From: Holacanthus passer
Lineage: Eukaryota; Chordata; Actinopteri; Pomacanthidae
Direction of reading: 5' to 3'
Length of the DNA: 64,000 nt
Assembly: GCA_025331565.1 (NCBI GenBank)
Contig: JAFREQ010000166.1
Location: forward strand, 496,001 to 560,000
Shown: piece by piece, positions 12,062-23,656 of the stretch
Numbering within the stretch: the stretch's first letter is position 1
Layout: each line of letters begins with the position of its first letter
Made by a program: the position numbers and the translations under genes
The notes under the pieces: generated by a model
What the model was told of the DNA's origin: nothing
Database searches by the model: none
Seen by the model: only the letters and a program-made list of their open reading frames with translations

Positions 12062-12177
12062 CTCATTACAACTTCCAGGTGATTCACAATGGTACTTGTT
12101 GAGCAGGACTCTCTTTAGATGGCACCGCTGGTCAAGAAATGGAGTAAAGTCCATCAGAACTGAACTTTATGTACTTT
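12062..12177 (-). CDS. Candidate coding exon of an unrecognised small divergent gene
   Basis: On the minus strand the segment is bounded by a pyrimidine-rich acceptor (TCTTTTCTTTCAG, ending at 12178) and a good donor (GAG followed by GTGAGC, at 12061). Between them an ATG at 12152-12154 opens a frame of exactly 31 codons, MDFTPFLDQRCHLKRVLLNK then YHCESPGSCNE, which stays open to the donor in phase 0. The other two frames close. A matching upstream donor (CAG followed by GTAAAG) lies at 13068 in the atp8b1 CpG island, giving an 890-base GT-AG intron. I recognise no protein family, and no downstream exon was found, so this may be chance or the start of an unannotated divergent transcript. Confidence 0.3.
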
Positions 12178-12199
12178 CTGAAAGAAAAGAGCAGAAAGC

Positions 12200-13050
12200 T
12201 GGAGGGGTCCCATCCAGACTGTATTAATTCAATTCTTACATTTTCTCCTTTATGAATTATGCTTAATTTGAATTATGCTGCTTACACAGCAGAGCACACA
12301 CGTTATTCCTGTCTGCACCCCAGAAATTGGTATACTAAGAACATTTGAATGACAGGCCTTACATTACAGGAACTGAAACTAAGTCATTAAGATTAATGTC
12401 ATAAAATGTCATAAAATGTATCTATAGTTTACTTTATTAAATTACATTTGGGACTATTTACTCATATCTCTCACTGCACTGCAGCTGTTTTTATTATTTT
12501 GTGTATTATGTTTCATTCAATTTTAGCTGATCTTTAAATTAGTTTTATGTTATTTTTTTCAAATCATATTCATCAAGTGGCCTTTAAAATATGTATTGTC
12601 TCTATTTTACATCTTGCCTTGTTCAAAGGTGATATACAAATAAACTTATTTCTAACTATATGTGATACACATCCCTTTAAAAAAGCCTTCAAAATACCTC
12701 CTCTCTTTCTCTTTCTCTTTTCATCATCTCTTATGCATAAATCATCTGCTATGTTACTTTTTAAGCATCATAACACCATAGCATCATAAAGTGCCGCCTT
12801 TTAAAATATTCATTAAATATTTCAGGTGTTATCATGAATGTTATGACCTTAATTAATAGTTCAAAATATAAGCAACAAATCTATTGGATTTTTGAGGAGC
12901 AGAAATTCACATTATTTTTTATTGCTCCCATATTTTTAAATAATTCTCTAACATTTTTAAACACATTTGTCTTCTCAAACGATTAAAAAGCTATACATAC
13001 TCACATTAAAGCGGACATTTTGGACAGACCACCTGGTTTAATCAAGAATT
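12200..13050. other. AT-rich spacer, nothing recognised
   Basis: Very AT-rich sequence with no convincing coding potential; it would be the intron of the candidate divergent transcript. The 80-codon frame at 12547-12789 has a composition expected of AT-rich noncoding DNA. Confidence 0.45.
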
Positions 13051-13059
13051 CAATTACGC

Positions 13060-13380
13060 ACCTTTACCTGCGCGTCACGTGACCCGAGCACCTGGGCGCC
13101 CCATTTCCGCAGCGGCAGCCTCGTTCCTGGGTGCCTCGCGTTGTTTCTCCGGCTGTGAGTCGCGTGAAGCTTGGGACGGGTCGGACCGGTCCGGCAGGTT
13201 TGTGCGGGCCGGAGCAGGTGAGGCAGCGGGGGGGTGAAGGAGGGCGGGGAGCCGCCCGCCGCCGGAGCTCACTCCAAGCAGGAAGAAGAGGAAAACATGG
13301 TGCGGTGACCAAGCGCCCGGACACCGACCGACACCTGGGTTCATCTTTTTATATCCATCTGCAGAGGACACGGAGTAAGT
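13060..13380 (+). promoter_or_regulatory. atp8b1: atp8b1 CpG-island promoter and untranslated exon 1
   Basis: An abrupt island of G+C-rich, CpG-rich sequence in an AT-rich region, including about 13075-13330 with many CG dinucleotides. Near its right end a consensus donor follows CACGGA at 13374 (GTAAGT), consistent with a noncoding first exon spliced to the acceptor at 23637. No TATA box is evident. The exon is inferred from position and splice signals. Its start is not defined, and ATP8B1 genes in other vertebrates also use untranslated 5' exons. The same island may fire in the other direction (see 12062-12177). Confidence 0.6.
13074..13083. promoter_or_regulatory. Perfect CLEAR/E-box palindrome GTCACGTGAC
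   Basis: A ten-base perfect palindrome containing the CACGTG E-box, at the left edge of the atp8b1 CpG island. This exact ten-mer is the published consensus for TFEB/TFE3/MITF (CLEAR element) and also suits USF. Whether it acts on atp8b1 or on a divergent transcript is inference. Confidence 0.55.
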
Positions 13381-16300
13381 CCAGCTACACGTAGAAACCT
13401 ACCTGTGTGTGTGTTTGAGTGTGTGTTTGCTTTGAGTTTTTAGGGTTCATAGTGTTAAAAACACAGGTAGAGCAGATGAGTGTTTTACCTGGGCGGCTGC
13501 TGCTCAGCTCACCTGTGCTCTCTGAGCCTGTTCTGTGAGAGGCTTTCATGTTTATATATAATACACCTTTTATTTTATAGGTTGTTTTGTAGTTACAGTT
13601 AATTTGAACTTCAGTGTCTGACCTCTGGATCTGTTTTGGACTATTCCCTGTAGTCAAAAAATATTTTCAGGTTTTCCACTTCAGTCCTGTCAGATCCTTT
13701 CAAACTGCCAAACCTCCACCCTACAGACCCTCTAAGTGTTATAAGCTTATTGTAGGTGTAGGCTGTTATAGACAATGAAGACATCGCATGTGATCATACC
13801 ACTATACAAACTTGTTTTGTGCTATGTCTGGATTGAGAAACATGTTTCACGGTTTTGTAATAGCTTCTTGTTTTGTGTCCGTCCCTTTAGGATCAGTGAG
13901 GGTATACTAAATACTAGACACACCTCTCAGTTACTGCTATTCAACAGCAGCACAAACGAAATCCTCCAAAATGATCGACACTTGAATCAACACTTCTCTA
14001 AAACGGCTACGACAAAAACTGAGCATTATACATTATAAGCTTCCTGAAAGGAGGATTTGGAAATAGTAGTGACATACACTAATGTCACAACTAGTGACTG
14101 ATGTTTTTCTCCTTAACCCACCTCCACATATTTCCTACCACCATCTGAGTTATTGGTCTGAATCTTTTTATTGCATAATCAAGTGTAACCATGATGACTG
14201 AGGAAAAATATCAGGTGTCAGAAAATAGTCCAAAACATCTGCATCTGTGTTTCATGTGTTATTTTGAAAGAGAAGACAACATTGTGTAAGTTTGAAGTCT
14301 GTCTTACTAAATGAAGGAAATCCCACCCTCCTTTTCTTTTAACATCTGTGTGATGGATGGCTGGAGTCTTGGACGGAACATGGAGGAAAATATTTTAAAA
14401 GGGGGGGAAAAAAAACCATCGCTTTTTCCACCAAAACTTTTGCATTGGCTTAACTTAACACAAGCCAAAAAGGTTGGGAACCACTGCCATAAGCTACAGT
14501 GGTGTCATTTATAGACTAAAGTGTCCATCATGCAATTCTTGTTTGATTATTAATGCATAAATTAACACACAACACAAATTAATTTAAATTTAATTGAATT
14601 ATAAATATTTCCTCAGTGTCCTTTCTAAACCTCTATATGTATATGATCATTAAGCGGCAGAATTGTATTTAACTTGAAATGAACTCAAACCACATCTGCA
14701 GTGTGATCTGCTTCTCCAGTGTCCGTCTGTATCATCAGTATGTTTCAAACAATCAGTCTTTCACCAAAGTACTGTTTACCTGCTTTTGTGTTGTTTTGTC
14801 ATCTTGAAGCTCAGATGCTCCAACAAAAAAAAAAAGCAACCTAATTATACATATGTAGGTGACAGCATGAGTGTTTGGAGAAGTGGTTTGCGCTGTAGGT
14901 GTGGTGTGAGAAGTTTCTATGGATGGTCTGTTTTAGCTGACATGAATCGACTGACCACGGCTGCTCTGTTCTGTTCAAAAACAAACAAACTTTTTACAGT
15001 CATCTCATAGTCTGAGGGAGAGATTTTTTTGTGCGGTATCACTTAACCTTGTCCTAACATGTGACAGACAACAGAAGCCTGTAAGACTTCCTCGTAGTTT
15101 GTGAAACACACCTACATCCTCTCGGTTGTTGTTCGGTGTTGTCTGAACACAGTGGCAGCTCCTGGACGCCTGTGTCCGACCAGCCTGGGTGTTTGTCCAT
15201 AAACAAGCAATGAAGTTGTTCTTCTGCAGACGAAGCAAGTTTGAGTCCTTTGATTAGGGAAATGTTTGCCTCCTTATGGAAATGGTTGACCTTGAAAGTA
15301 GGGACTGAGAATTTGAATAGTGACTTGAGAGGCAAATGGATTGATGGTTTAACTGAGGTGAAGCTGTTTTGAAATCTTCTGCATGTTTTCATTCCTGACA
15401 GGTTCAGGTACTGGGTCTGTTTGGGGCTGAGTCTTTCTGTTGGTGTGTCACATGTTGATTTCTACTTTATTTTACCAATAGTTTCTTTATTTTACATGTT
15501 GTTAAAGGATCTCCATTTCTATTATTGATTATTTCTTGAGTCAGCATTGGTTCCTGGCACATTATCACCACCAGCGTCGCTTTCCTGGCTAATCTTGGCT
15601 CAATGCCAGATTGATTTATCATGATACTGGGCTATTTGACGTTAAGGCCTCGCTAGCCCCATCACCCCAGTCCAACACTATTGGATCCCAGCTAGAGGCC
15701 AATATTCAATGCAGCAACACCTACATCAATCAGTGTTGCCCTTTCTTTTCTAGTCTCTCTCTCTTTCTCTTTCTGATGATTTACATAGCGATCATCATAT
15801 GTAAATGTATACCTTGTAAATGCACATTTTTATAAATGGTGTACCTTGTGACAAACATTTGAGCCCTCTTCTTCTCCTGTGAGGTAACTCTTCCTTCACC
15901 TCCTCTGTTCTTGCCTGCACCTCATTGCCTTCATAATTTTTCTTGTCGAAAAACTTCTTATATCCATAGCCTTCAAGTCTTCACAACACTAAATCTGCCC
16001 ATGTAGATCTGCTGCTGGAATGACACACAGATGACCCAAATGCATGATGCATGCATGAGACTTTAATGCATGATCAGAATGATGGATGAATTGATCCCAA
16101 GCTGTTTTATTTAATTTAATGTATTGTATTTTATTTACCTATTGAGATCTGGTGCTATTCAGACAACATTTGGGCCTCGGACGCCCAGGCCCAATAACAC
16201 CACTGCTGTTCCCTCTGCAGTCGGCAGGAAGGTGTGTTCCTGCCGAGTGTGATGTGTATATGCTGCTACATGCTGTGTTACATGGCTTGGACTCCATGGC

Positions 16301-16870
16301 ACTAGCTGGCTTCTTCATAAGAAGAGCAGAACAACAAGTGGCACCTTTTTAATCCATCCACAATCGCTTCTGTCAGAAACGTTTTTCACCCAAGGCTTGA
16401 GCTCTGTTTCAGTCACCACTCCTACTGTATGAACTGTAAGAACAACATAGGTAAAGTAGGAGTCAAATCTAATTTGATTACACAGGGAATGATGTTAGTG
16501 CGTGCGTGTGTTTGTTGTTGGAAAAGGACTGCATGATTTCACTTTGTAAATGAAGGCGTCATTTGTCATGATTTCTGCTGAGGTGGAACATAACGACAGT
16601 GGCTTTAGAGCAACATGAGAAAGTCATAAAGAAAGAAAGAAAAAAAAAATCTAGGGAACATCCTCATCATCCAGAGAGGAATTGCACCTCTATCTCTGAC
16701 CGTGCTCAGAGGCTGTGGCACTGTGGACTTGCATGTTGCTGCAGCAGCTGGTGTCTCTGTGGACTGAGTTTATGGTTATGGATTCATTGTCTGGACTCCA
16801 GCTGTGAGTAAAATACTGAAGGATCTCAATTAAGACTCGACTCATTACCCCTCATTAAGCTCCAGTAACA
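13375..16870 (+). other. atp8b1 intron 1, left part
   Basis: First part of the roughly 10.3-kb intron between the putative untranslated exon and the first coding exon. Several 60-112-codon open frames occur on both strands, but none has a recognisable motif or paired splice sites. I see no RNA gene. Confidence 0.45.
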
Positions 16871-16873
16871 GCC

Positions 16874-16874
<1 letters not shown>

Positions 16875-16933
<59 letters not shown>
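16875..16933. repeat. (AC)n microsatellite
   Basis: About 29 uninterrupted AC units in intron 1 of atp8b1. Confidence 0.95.
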
Positions 16934-16936
<3 letters not shown>

Positions 16937-19440
16937 CAGTGGACTGAGCATGAAGATGCTTTTATATTTACTACTTACTTTTATATTACTGAAACCATTA
17001 GTGGATTCATTGATTAATTGAACATCATAAAATTTTATTTATTAAGCAGACATCCAGCTTCTCTAGTATGAGAATTTGCTGATTTTATTTCTAATCATTG
17101 GCGTAAATTGATATTTCTGGCATTTTACAAACAAAACAATTTATCGATTCACAAAATTAACCAACCGATTAATGAATAATGATAATCCAGTTACAACCCT
17201 AGAATTTACTCTGCTAGGGCCTTTAAACAGATTTCAAAATTTAGCCTTTAAAAAGCAAGCAGGTTGAAAAGGAAGAGAAGTCTCCTTGTTTACAGCCATC
17301 TGGTGTTTTTATTTTTAAATCAAAATCAATTTAACATTCAGTGTAATTGATTTACATAATTAGTGTTGGATATGGTTCAGTAAATATGTGTATGTATTTT
17401 TATCTGTTGTTTCCCATGATGATTTTAAAACTAAAAAAAATGTAGCCTTGTTTCATCAGTGGCACAGGCTCCTGTAATTTTGTATTACAAGTATCTCTCA
17501 CATTAAATATAACATTCATTCATTTAGACAGGATGGCAGTGAACTAACACATCTACATGCAGTATGAGAACTATGTCACTGTTCAGTTACAGCGAAAAAT
17601 AATGATATTGATAACTTTTAAGCCAAACTGAGACTGAAAGCAACCCTGCCTTCAAAAGCTGTAGCTGTGTTGTTGTGGGTGTGTTGTTTGAGGTACATGT
17701 GAGAACATGAAATTCAACCCAAGAAGTTCAGTTTGAGTGATCGAGAGTCAGTTTAGTATTTAGCAAATCAATAGCCTGATATTTCATCGGTAGAGACCAA
17801 AAACAGCTAAAAGAGAGCGAATATTTAACTTAAGCTTCATCAGGTGGTCAGAAACACGACTCGGATGTGTAATAAGCAACTGTTTGCTTCACCATATCAA
17901 GTTCAAAGATCATTTGTTAATGTTTACAATTAGTTTCTGATGCCCCAAGTGGCCAAAAAAACAAATCAGTTTGCACCTTTAAATATTCTACCCGTGTATG
18001 TTCTGAGGTGGCCAAAATGTGTGAGCAATACTATTTGTGAGACAACACTGGTCTCATTGAAATGAATGAGGAAGCTTCCTTCTTGCATGAATACACAACA
18101 GTGGAGATGAGGAGAATGGCAAATAGTTTGTGGTTCGTGCTGCTCTTCATGCAGAGTCACTGTATTTAGTGGCAATCCAGCAGAGAACAGGCAGCGATTG
18201 TTCCTTCCCCCCCACCTGTTTGCTACAGACATCAGCTCAGACTGATTCCCCTCAGGTGGAGAAATCTGACTCTGCATTCATTTGACTGATAGCATCTGTT
18301 CTCGCCCGGCCGGGACGCTCAGTAACGGACACAAGTGCTCGACAATCCCCTCCGCTTTAACCCAGACCTCTGTAACATCAGGAACCCATCCTGGAAAAGT
18401 AATGAATAATTAAAATCTCTTTCACTTTTCTTAAATGTACCAGCCTTTGCACGATTACTTAAGGAAGGTCAATACATTTGTTACGACTGCCGAGGAGGTT
18501 TTGTTTTTTTTTGTTCCACTTCTGACTTTGTTAGCAGGAGATCTCAAAAACTGTCTCACAGCTTTCAATGAAATTTGCTTCAAAATTCAGCCATAGACCA
18601 AAATACAAGTTATTATATATGGTGGATCAATAGGACTGCCATGTGATCTTTTTTTAAAACAGGTTCTCTTTTTCAGTGGATGCAAAAATCTTTTTGTCCT
18701 GCATTAATTGGTCCAACAGAAATGTGTCCATGTCGAGCACACTCCTCATTTTCCTGTTTTCATCTGCACATGTCGTGTGATTGCTACCAAATTTAGAAGT
18801 AGAAAGCATATTTGACTTAGTGGTTTAAGAAACACTTTTTCCTGTATGTTTTCCTATTTAATAGAAATCTTCTTAATTCAGGGTTGAAGGCATGACATTT
18901 CCCAAAAAACTTTGATGTCCTGGAAAAAAAAATGCCCCTGGGAAGCCTGGGATTTTTGGCGCGTGTCTGCTTGTCTGACTGTGATGCCTTTGTGTGCACA
19001 AACTTAAGACAATAGTATTAAAAGTATTAAAAGAAAGATGCGTTCTTGAAACCTCATTTCGCGCAACCCTCATAGGTAAATATTACAAAACTTATTTCTT
19101 TAGGGCATTTCATTCATATGATTCGTTGTCCGTAACTAAGTTGTTGTCATTGAACCACTGACTTGACTTCTTAGATAGTTTTTAAAAAATATAACTGCAT
19201 AACACTTTTGTGTTATACTCAACTACACACATTTTGAATGAGCTTGGAGTTAAGCAGAAGCATCTAACACGAGAAAAAGCTGAATTCTTATTTCTAATTG
19301 TAATGCTAAAGAGCATTAGTTGGACAATGGAAAACTGAACAGAGGGCTGAGGGTTATCTACAGATCCAGGCTGTGTTTTCAGTGTTTTGGTCACAATCGT
19401 GGAAACAAAGTCTCTCATTACATTTTGTTTGTCTGAAGCC
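16934..19440. other. atp8b1 intron 1, middle part
   Basis: Mostly AT-rich sequence. The frame at 17966-18277 on the minus strand (103 codons) has no family resemblance. A short fragment near 18530-18600 (agatctcaaaaactgtctca) resembles repetitive fish DNA but cannot be named. Confidence 0.4.
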
Positions 19441-19745
19441 TCCTTCTCACCTCAGTGAGAGCTGAACCTCCTCCCTCCTCTCAGGTTTCACTCCGGTTGC
19501 TCAGGTATGTTCTCGTCTGTCCCAGTCAGTGGATCCCTCCCCCCCTCCCCCTCTCCCCCTCCTCCCCTTCCCCCTCCTCGCTCTGTGTTGTTGCCACAGT
19601 GACGCCCTGGGCCAGACACCAAAACCGGTTTTCCGACATGTTCCATCCTTGCAGCCCTGCTGCTATGACTGCACCTCCGATTGGTCGGTTTTTGTGAGGC
19701 GGGCTGAGCGACGAATGTTAAGCTCTCAGGGAAAACGGCTGATTT
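19440..19745. promoter_or_regulatory. C/T-rich, GC-elevated block with a CCAAT box; possible alternative promoter
   Basis: A polypyrimidine block (about 19525-19580) is followed by a GC-richer stretch with a CCAAT box read on the minus strand (GATTGGTCGG near 19680). Mammalian ATP8B1 has several 5' noncoding exons, so an internal promoter is conceivable. No donor or start signal was identified with confidence. Confidence 0.2.
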
Positions 19746-20450
19746 AGTCTTTTTAATGAGGCTGTTTTCAGGCTTGGTGGATGCCTCTGGCATTGTTGCA
19801 GAAATGTCTTGTCAAACGACTTAATTTAAATCCATACTTGCCTAAACAGTAACCATTTGTTTTTCAACTTCTTAAACATGTTTTCCCTTTGATTTCCTCT
19901 TAGATTTCAGTTCACTCAAGGCTGCAGCTTGGTTTTTTCTCTTCTTTCTTCACTGTTAACAATGATAATGATCATTTTTTAAAAATAGTTTTGTAGCAGT
20001 AGCTCTCAATCATATTCTTTCATGCCGCTTGTAGACACCAAAAAAGAGAGTCCTCTGCCACCTCTGTGTAAACACATTTTTATCTGTAGTTCTATCCTCA
20101 GCACCCCTAGTTCCAAAAGTCAAAGTCCATTCATTTTCTCAAAGAGAATGTTGCGTGACTCCTGGTAGAATCAGCGCCAGAGTAGATTAACAACTGCGAT
20201 AGACAAAATTTCACCCAGGAGGAATCCTCTGAGTATGTCTGGTCTCCAAACTAGCTCATGGTGATGGAGCGCTGATTGGCGAGCACCGAGCGAATGCCGA
20301 TGTGCCTTTGATCTGCAATCTCAAAAACTATTGGTGAGTGGAAAAGCAGGGCTACAATCCTGTAAATGATTAAATGAAGTCATTTTTGGATTTTTGGTTT
20401 ATTTTGAATGAAAGAAAAGCACCTTTGGAAGCAGCAGCTGTCCATCCATA

Positions 20451-20588
20451 CCACCATCCATCTTGGTGGCTGGAGCCGATCCCAGCTGACATTGGGTGAG
20501 AGGCGGGGTACACCCTGGACAGGTCGGGACTTCATCACAGGGCTGACACATAGAGGCAAACAATCATTCATGCTCACAAGCCAAGCTT
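20451..20588 (+). repeat. Teleost interspersed repeat (CCCAGCTGACATTGGGTGAG type)
   Basis: Contains GGCTGGAGCCGATCCCAGCT, then TGACATTGGGTGAGAGGCGG and GGTACACCCTGGACAGGTCG, then an ACAATCATTCATGCTCAC tail. This phrase order recurs through many teleost genomes as a dispersed repeat. The class is not certain. Confidence 0.7.
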
Positions 20589-21654
20589 AAATGCAATAAA
20601 CTAACCTAACAATTTGAAAATGAACTACACTTTTCGTTTCTCGTTTCTCATGCTGTGGCATTGATAGACGCCTTCATGTTTTGGATGTGACTGAAAGGTC
20701 TGCTTGATAAACCTCTGTTTCTCTTTCTTCCTTGCCAAAAGTCCCTCCATCTTATTGTTCATGTCAATTTCCTGTCTGAATAACTCTTGCAAACCTGAGT
20801 CTTTGAGAGCCTGCCAACATCAGTGCGCTCTTGTTGTTGCTTGTTCCCACACAAATTGGATTTCTCATTTAAGAAGTGGGTTGTTCTGTCTAAACACTAA
20901 TGTAAACGTGAAACCAAACTCCAAAACGCTGCTGCTTTGATACACTTGAACCGACCATTTATGAGCTGACTGTATTTTATTCCATGTCAACTACTGTCAA
21001 CAAGATCAGAAACTAAAGTGTAATTTCTGTATTTTAAACAGTTTTAAGAGACTTTGTAGTACTTCTTTAAAATCCTGGCTGAGAGTTGTCTCATTCACTC
21101 ACTGCTTTAGGTTTCCCTCCTCTCTTGTTTTCTCCCTCCTCTCATAGTTTTTACAATTCCTTGTTTTCCTCCCCCTCCTCACTCAGTTTTCATGTGCAGA
21201 CTTGTGTGACCAACCTGAGCTCATTCAGCTCATTCAGTTTGCTTTAAAACTGCTTTGGGTTGAGGCAGAGTTAAAACGGATATAGTTGGGTTAATTTGTG
21301 AAATAGAAAAAATAGTTTTTGTACTACTTTGGTATCTGAAAAAGTTCAAACGATACCTGATACCTGCCTGCTGAAATATTTTCTACTGCGGGAACTTAAA
21401 GAAATGTAGAAGTTGGCAGATGTTCTGCTTTTATTTCAACTGTTCACCACCTGTTTTATAGAGTTCCTGGAACAGTGCAGGAAAAAACTTAAAACCTGAA
21501 AGGAGAGTATAGACCAACAAAGGATCGCAGTTTACAGTAGAGGAAACCCAAAAACTATGAAATACTTTATGCTTTATAAGTACTACTTCTTCTGTTCTGT
21601 TTTAAATTGCTTACTTTACACACCCATATCAAATACTGTAGAACACGAGTCTTC

Positions 21655-21890
21655 AGCCGTGCTAACATGCTCACAATGATAACACATGATTACATGCAGA
21701 TGTATAGCAGGTACAGTGTTCGCCATGTCACCATCTTAGTTTAACATAAGATAAGATAAACCTTTATTCGTCCCACAGTGGGGAAATTTGCAACATGTTG
21801 GCATGATAACGTTGGCTAATTAGTACTAAACACAAAGTACAGCTGAAGTTGATGGGAATGACATTAGTTTTACAGGTATTTGCGGCGAAT
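21655..21890 (+). repeat. GCTAACATGCTCACAATG-type fish repeat, interrupted
   Basis: Left part (about 21658-21745): GCTAACATGCTCACAATGAT, then TAGCAGGTACAGTGTTCGCC and CACCATCTTAGTTTA. Right part (about 21799-21885): GGCTAATTAGTACTAAACAC, AAAGTACAGCTGAAGTTGAT and GGGAATGACATTAGTTTTAC. A matching minus-strand copy, recognisable by its AGTGCTTATT and tgttagcatgctaac words, is at 59876-60040. A LINE-type tail splits this copy at about 21748-21797. Confidence 0.65.
21748..21797 (-). mobile_element. LINE-type 3' tail (AATAAAGG..TTATCTTA), nested
   Basis: On the minus strand it reads GCAAATTTCCCCACTGTGGG, then ACGAATAAAGGTTTATCTTA with a TCTTATG end. The near-identical piece at 49085-49132 and the related end at 11630-11668 show one dispersed family. 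Here it sits inside another repeat, so it is the younger insertion. Confidence 0.6.
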
Positions 21891-21899
21891 CAGTATTTT

Positions 21900-23637
21900 C
21901 ATGTGACAAAGTGAGAAGATGTTGATAAATGGAAATGATAAGCATCTAGACATGTAAAATCCTGTCTCATAGTGTTATAAACCTCTGGCAGTGTTTTGTG
22001 GTGTTGAGAAACCAGCTCATGGATGCATAGGTCCAACTGGATGTGTCTTTCATCATCTCAATGGTACAGCAAAACGCCCACACCAACACAGATAGTCGAT
22101 CTGAATGTCTGATCTGCTTAATGTTTCTTTAATGGTTCATTCATTATTTTCATATTTTCTTATCTTTATTTAGCTCATAGTTAAAACTAAATCTGTGCAG
22201 TAGGCCCACACACTCTGACTCTCTAACTCTGTTATCAGGAACTCCTAGCTAAAACTAATGCAGTGTATACAACATGTCTGCAGGAAGTCCTGCCTTCATG
22301 AAGCTTGTAATGTTCAATTTTAGAGCGGTGTTGATTCAACCTCATTTTGGAGGATGTGGTTTGTGCTGCTGTTGAACTATATTGCATTATATCATTTGTG
22401 TTATTCAACTTTGTTGCATATAAATATAAACTTTTAAAATCACATCATCTTGGAGTCAAGGTGTCTTCTCTGAAGACTCTGTAAACCTCTGCCTCTCATG
22501 CTCCTGTGTCAAGGTAATAAACTTATCCTCTGGCTTTTGCCAAGATAAAATACAAAGTATACCAACCAAGCAGTGGCTCCATTAATGAAACTGAAAATGC
22601 ACTGATACAGAGGGAAAAAATTTGGTTAACATGGACTCTAGACATAGAAATATCTGTCTGGACGATCTTTTGAATGTCTCTTTTCTAAGTTCAAGTCCTG
22701 CCATAGTCCCTGCCTAGCGCTTTTTAGGTGTGTTTGTTCTTGGAAGCTGGACTAATGAACCTTATCAGCTGTGCTAATGGACTCCTCCACATCATTAAAC
22801 ATTAAGGCGATGGGAAGTGCCAACCCAAGCTTGGCAACTGCGAACCAGGAGCTGTTAGGCAGATGTTGGAGGGAGTTGGTCAAAAATGATCATCCTAAGG
22901 ATCCAAAATAATTTTTATCTGCAAAACCGACAATAAATTTAACCATATGTTAAACACCTTCATTTACTCTTTAATCCATTTTTTTGTCCACTACTAAACA
23001 AAACCTATTTAAAATTACAAATTCTTTCTGTATCTTAAAAGGCTTTATCCTGCTTCCCTCCACTGAACATCCGCTGAGCCTCAAACCCATTGTTTCCTAC
23101 TGAAGGCGTACAGTTTTTAAAAACAACAAATCTATATTGTTTCATCTTTAAGATAAGCAAAAAAGACAAACAAATCAATTTTTATTCATCTGTCCGTTTA
23201 TGTTCGGTCTTTTCCGTTATCGTGGTGCCTTCTTTGTCCGTTCATTTGTTCTGCCCATGAAAACATGATTGCACTATTGGTTTTTGAGAGGGTGTTTCTA
23301 GTCATGGACTTTAGGTTTACTGTACGCTCAAATCCATCTCAAACCACAAAATCCTAAAAGCCTAAAAGCCTCAGTATGCTTCAGCTGAACAAGGTTGTAT
23401 AATGTGTCATCCGACCACGTCTAAAGGCAAAAGTGTTAATACTGGTTCCAAAATGGCAGGGTGGATAAAGCCAGCTGTCATAGTCTCCTCATGGCTGCCT
23501 CTCCGATCTTTCTCTGAGAACCCTCCGTCTTTTGTAAAATCCCCTCCACCTCCTCATTTGGACTGTGAGATGCTGTAAAGATATGATTTTCTTCATGTTC
23601 CATTTATTGATCAGCTGAAACTCTTCTTCTTTCTCAG
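21900..23637 (+). other. atp8b1 intron 1, right part
   Basis: AT-rich intron sequence up to the acceptor TTTCTCAG at 23637. No gene, RNA or named repeat was recognised. Confidence 0.5.
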
Positions 23638-23656
23638 ACACACCTGAGGTGCTAAG

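Noticed and set aside
12062..12177. Candidate exon as an alternative first exon of txnl1
   Set aside because: It ends in phase 0, whereas txnl1 coding exon 2 needs two bases carried over, so splicing to it would break the frame.
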